The notes under the pieces: model-generated
Databases searched by the model: none
Told to the model about the DNA's origin: nothing
The model's input: the letters and a program-made list of their open reading frames with translations, nothing else
Made by a program: the position numbers and the translations under genes
Assembly (NCBI RefSeq): GCF_018704125.1
Contig: NZ_JAGTIS010000005.1
Location: forward strand, 62,001-126,000
Source: Metapseudomonas boanensis
GTDB taxonomy: Bacteria; Pseudomonadota; Gammaproteobacteria; Pseudomonadales; Pseudomonadaceae
DNA length: 64,000 nt
Reading direction: 5' to 3'
Shown: positions 61,563 through 64,000 of the stretch, piece by piece
Layout of the letters: each line of letters opens with the position of its first letter
Numbering within the stretch: the stretch's first letter is position 1

Positions 61563-61607
61563 AAATCTATCTAACTAGTTGCACTAGTTCACTAGTTAGA
61601 TAGATTT
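61563..61607. repeat. Large palindrome with triple ACTAGT
   Basis: Perfect 17-base arms (AAATCTATCTAACTAGT and complement) flank 11 bases that contain a third ACTAGT. GTGTAAA sequences flank both sides. It lies 240 bases past the resolvase stop and could be a recombination, replication or regulatory site of the same element. Confidence 0.7.
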
Positions 61608-61845
61608 TGTGTAAAGTGCTCCGTTCATTATTTTTTACACTCCTACTTATCCACATTTTTGCCTATATAGTCTGGTAATAATTTTTTCTCTTATAAAAAA
61701 TATTATTAACAAAACATACAGGCATATACGCAGCCACAGACGGGCTGCCGCCGGCCTGCCTGCCAGCGGTTCAAACGGCCCGTTCCTAGTTCGAGTGGGG
61801 TGACTTCGGCCTAGCCCTGGCGGACCAGGCCGTCGCGTTCATAGC

Positions 61846-62430
61846 TCAGGCCGTTGCGGCCTGCTTGTCCCGCTCCTGGGCCTGGATGCGGTAGACGGTG
61901 GCGATCCCGATGCCGAGATCGCGGGCGACCTGGGCGCGTTGCGCACCCTGCGCCAACATCAGCAGCACGGCCTCGCGCTTGCTCTCGCTGGTCGGCTTGC
62001 GGCCCTTGTACTTGCCCTTGTCCCGCGCCCGCTGAATCCCTTCGCGCTGCCGCTCCAGCATGATCTCGCGCTCGAACTGCGCGACCGCGCCGAAGATATT
62101 CAGCATCAGCTTGCCGGCCGGGGTCTCGGTGTCCAGGTCGGGCGACAGAATCTTCACCCGCACCTTTTTCGCGGTGAGCCCGGCGACGATCACCAGCAGG
62201 TCCGCCACCGAGCGGGCCAGCCGGTCGATCTTGGTCACCACGAAGGTGTCGCCCTCCCTGCAGTAGTCCAGGGCGGCCTGGAGCCGGGGCCGCTGGGCCA
62301 CCGAGCTGACCTTCTCGCTGAAGATTTTCTCGCAGCCCACGCGCTCCAGCTCGCGCAGCTGCGCTTCGAGTCCCGCCTCCTGATCGGCGGTCGAGGTACG
62401 CGCGTACCCCACAAATTGGCCGGTTGGCAT
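61846..62430 (-). CDS. Serine recombinase/resolvase (TnpR/Pin-like)
   Basis: This 194-residue serine recombinase has catalytic Ser13 in Y-A-R-T-S, the R-x-x-R-S motif D-R-L-A-R-S with the second catalytic arginines, the E-helix region (I-M-L-E-R-Q-R-E-G-I) and a C-terminal helix-turn-helix (V-A-R-D-L-G-I-G-I-A-T-V-Y-R-I). GGGAGG precedes the ATG. It probably resolves or inverts DNA of a mobile element. No transposase gene lies next to it in the window; the expected res-type site is the palindrome upstream (62458-62479). Confidence 0.92.
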   Translation of the reverse strand: MPTGQFVGYARTSTADQEAGLEAQLRELERVGCEKIFSEKVSSVAQRPRLQAALDYCREGDTFVVTKIDRLARSVADLLVIVAGLTAKKVRVKILSPDLDTETPAGKLMLNIFGAVAQFEREIMLERQREGIQRARDKGKYKGRKPTSESKREAVLLMLAQGAQRAQVARDLGIGIATVYRIQAQERDKQAATA

Positions 62431-62760
62431 GGTTTCCTCCCACAGGGGTTATAGACGTTGTGATAGTAGCCTATCACAAGCCGAAAACGACTCTATTGGT
62501 ACAGAGTACCGGACAGACCCCGACCTATCGGCAGGGCCTGCCCCAAAGCGAGTCGGTTACTTGCCGGCGCGGCGCAGCTGCTTGGCGTCGGCCTGGGTAA
62601 TCCCTCGCTCCTACTGCACCTGGCGGCGACGGAAATGTGGTCGAGCTCATCCCCTTCCTGGGCGGCCACGACCAGTTGGGCATGAAACAGCTGTCCCGCC
62701 GAGTGATCTCCCCAATCGTTGCACCAGCCCTATTGGGAGGCTTCCTGGCAGGACAAATTA
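62431..62760. other. Resolvase upstream region with gene remnant
   Basis: This stretch holds the resolvase operator and, on the minus strand near 62560-62700, pieces of a broken frame (for example A-A-Q-E-G-D-E-L-D-H-I and, in another frame, G-I-T-Q-A-D-A-K-Q-L-R-R-A-G-K before a stop). I cannot identify the former gene. Confidence 0.4.
62458..62479. promoter_or_regulatory. Palindrome upstream of resolvase (possible res site or autoregulatory operator)
   Basis: TTGTGATAG-TAGC-CTATCACAA has perfect 9-base arms and lies 28 bases upstream of the resolvase start. Serine resolvases bind such palindromes in res sites that also control their own promoter. Confidence 0.6.
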
Positions 62761-63814
62761 AAAAAAACCAGTAGGCAATTATCGAAAAACAAAACATGCA
62801 ACCAGTCACGTAGATTTTATATACGCACCCGCAACGTTTAACCATATTAATCACGACAACTCTATAGATGGCATTGCGATATACAACACAAAAACTAAAT
62901 ATTTTCACACCAAGTACAAACCCAACTAACAAAGCACCCCATCCACAACTTTTACAAATAAGCTTTTACCGCCACCAACGACAAACCTCCTCTTCACCTC
63001 TACCTCACTTAAAATCCCATCGGTACTCTGTACAAGCTCATTCTAAAACCCTGAAAAATCCGCAATCAATAACAGAATCCAGCACCATTGCGCCACCACA
63101 TCGGAACGCTGAATACAGCCACTCTCTTTTTTAAAGTCTTATTCCCCTCTTGCGCGACGAAAAATATATCTGTCAGTCGCACCTGCGATTAAAGTGATGC
63201 TGACTTGAAACGGCCGAATAGATACAGGCGGCGGTCGTCGATATGGACTCCTCACCACCCACCGTAGATATATTTTCTCATGGTGTGTGCCCACCTTTTT
63301 TTGTAATACAGCCCCAGGCGCAAGGGGTTCTAGAACAGGATGACAAGTTGGCGTCCCGCCACCTCCCCCTCCTCGGCTTTGCCTACACCGTCGAAGAGGC
63401 ATCGAAGAAGGCACCAAATGGCGTGCAGGTTCTGCTGACACGTCGGCAGCACCTCTTCGCGGCTGTTGCCGCACCCCGAGCCTTATTCCAGCAGTAACGC
63501 TGTGCGGTCGGTGAACGTTACGCAACATAGCGTCTCTGCCGTGAATCTGGCCCCCCCAAAACGCTCATGCCCATGAGCCTTGCCGCGCACCAAACAAAGG
63601 AAAATGCGAATTATTTAAACACCTCTCACCCAGACTGGTCACCATGACTGGGTCAGCCGCGCGACGCGGTCGCTCAGCACCACTCCGCGCAATAACAAAT
63701 CCAGTAAATCCGGGGCCTGCAGAGATTTTTTGGGCAGAAAATCAGGGTGTGATCTTTACTTAGATTGAAAGGTGATAGCCAACGTGAGGACTAGCAGCAA
63801 AGGGATATAGGCAC
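62761..63814. other. AT-rich accessory stretch, no recognisable gene
   Basis: The base composition falls sharply compared with the catabolic cluster, with many A/T runs between about 62760 and 63180. Short open frames exist on both strands, but none has a convincing start, codon use or motif. ACCCAG and CTGGGT repeats near 63630 form a weak hairpin. This looks like horizontally acquired or decaying DNA. Confidence 0.5.
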
Positions 63815-64000
63815 ATGGATATCAAGGACGAAGCCGCTGCAAAACCAACCTGGGCTAATGACGAAATCGTCTGCATGGAGATCGAGGCTGGCACCCTCAA
63901 CCCCAGCAACCTCCGCAAGACCATCGAGTGGCACGGGACAAAGGAATGCGACTACCGCCTGTTCCGCCCTAAGTTCGACGAATACGGCCAGCGATATCCC
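63815..64000 (+). CDS. Hypothetical protein, N-terminal fragment (runs off right end)
   Basis: From ATG 63815 the frame stays open for 62 codons to the window edge. AAGGGA lies about 10 bases upstream. The sequence is mixed-charge and soluble (starts M-D-I-K-D-E-A-A-A-K, later W-A-N-D-E-I-V-C and C-D-Y-R-L-F-R-P). I do not recognise the family; the remainder lies outside. Confidence 0.6.
   Translation, partial: MDIKDEAAAKPTWANDEIVCMEIEAGTLNPSNLRKTIEWHGTKECDYRLFRPKFDEYGQRYP

Noticed and set aside
61563-61607. Palindrome as another ATCTAA-N5-TTAGTT operator
   Set aside because: The half-sites resemble it (ATCTAA and TTAGAT), but the spacing is about 20 bases rather than 5 and it lies in accessory DNA.
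62868-63134. Plus-strand open frame of 88 codons in the AT-rich stretch
   Set aside because: No ribosome-binding site, low-complexity composition and no recognised motif.
63139-63528. Minus-strand open frame of 129 codons and an overlapping plus-strand frame
   Set aside because: Arg/Pro-rich composition without domains; neither strand shows a convincing start.

Overview
The window looks like chromosomal DNA of a high-GC Pseudomonas. Supporting signs are the strongly GC-biased codon use, leaders with A-A-n-A-A-n-A-A 'CA' motifs typical of Hfq/Crc control, P450cam/putidaredoxin-type proteins, and a DUF1302/DUF1329/YCF48/RND envelope cassette. The species is not determined. No rRNA, tRNA or CRISPR array was seen.

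Positions 147-59038 form one large catabolic supercluster of about 38 genes for an unidentified hydrophobic carbon source, possibly a terpenoid or another alicyclic or aromatic compound. Region by region: (1) 0.1-9.3 kb, a nine-gene minus-strand operon with flavin oxidoreductase, FadB, thiolase, SDR, ACAD10/11-type acyl-CoA dehydrogenase, SDR, histidine phosphatase, APH-type kinase and DUF6285. The last part resembles the LvaABC system that phosphorylates and removes a 4-hydroxyl group. (2) 9.4-12.9 kb, TetR regulator, acyl-CoA dehydrogenase and GMC oxidoreductase. (3) 13.0-14.7 kb (plus), putidaredoxin-like ferredoxin and CYP101-like P450. (4) 14.8-17.0 kb, GST and acyl-CoA ligase. (5) 17.1-24.1 kb, DUF1329, RND/MMPL permease, YCF48 protein and DUF1302 outer-membrane protein. 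(6) 24.3-27.6 kb, crotonase and a double CaiB/BaiF CoA-transferase. (7) 27.8-35.9 kb, alpha/beta hydrolase, acyl-CoA ligase, CoA-transferase, Rieske oxygenase, aldehyde dehydrogenase and a second GMC oxidoreductase. (8) 36.1-38.7 kb, a MalT-like LuxR regulator. (9) 38.8-44.3 kb, crotonase, stand-alone hydroxyacyl-CoA dehydrogenase, complete multifunctional enzyme and thiolase. (10) 44.5-48.4 kb (plus), second Rieske oxygenase and second MalT-like LuxR regulator. (11) 48.5-56.5 kb, acyl-CoA dehydrogenase, second ferredoxin, ferredoxin reductase, an Ltp/DUF35 pair that may be a retro-aldolase, acyl-CoA dehydrogenase, and a thiolase-like/crotonase fusion. (12) 56.8-59.0 kb (plus), aldehyde dehydrogenase and SDR.

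A coherent working model is: uptake or export through the envelope cassette; oxygenation by the P450 and Rieske enzymes using the two ferredoxins and one reductase; alcohol to aldehyde to acid by GMC, SDR and ALDH enzymes; CoA activation by ligases or CoA-transferases; then beta-oxidation, a 4-hydroxy-acyl bypass and possibly retro-aldol chain cleavage.

The regulatory layout is the most striking signal. A palindrome CGTCG-N4-CGACG occurs at the head of seven minus-strand transcription units (eight sites). A second palindrome, close to ATCTAA-N5-TTAGTT, occurs upstream of the ferredoxin, P450, Rieske/LuxR, aldolase-operon, ALDH and other LuxR units. CA motifs lie in most leaders. The two LuxR proteins have nearly identical recognition helices. 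Together this suggests a TetR-to-LuxR cascade with global Hfq/Crc control.

After 59.0 kb the sequence becomes accessory: a decayed hydrolase, a small lipoprotein, several tiny membrane or soluble ORFs, large inverted repeats, a serine resolvase with a palindromic operator or res-like site, an AT-rich stretch, and the start of an unknown gene running off the right end. The first 99 bases hold the N-terminus of a chemotaxis-receptor-like protein.
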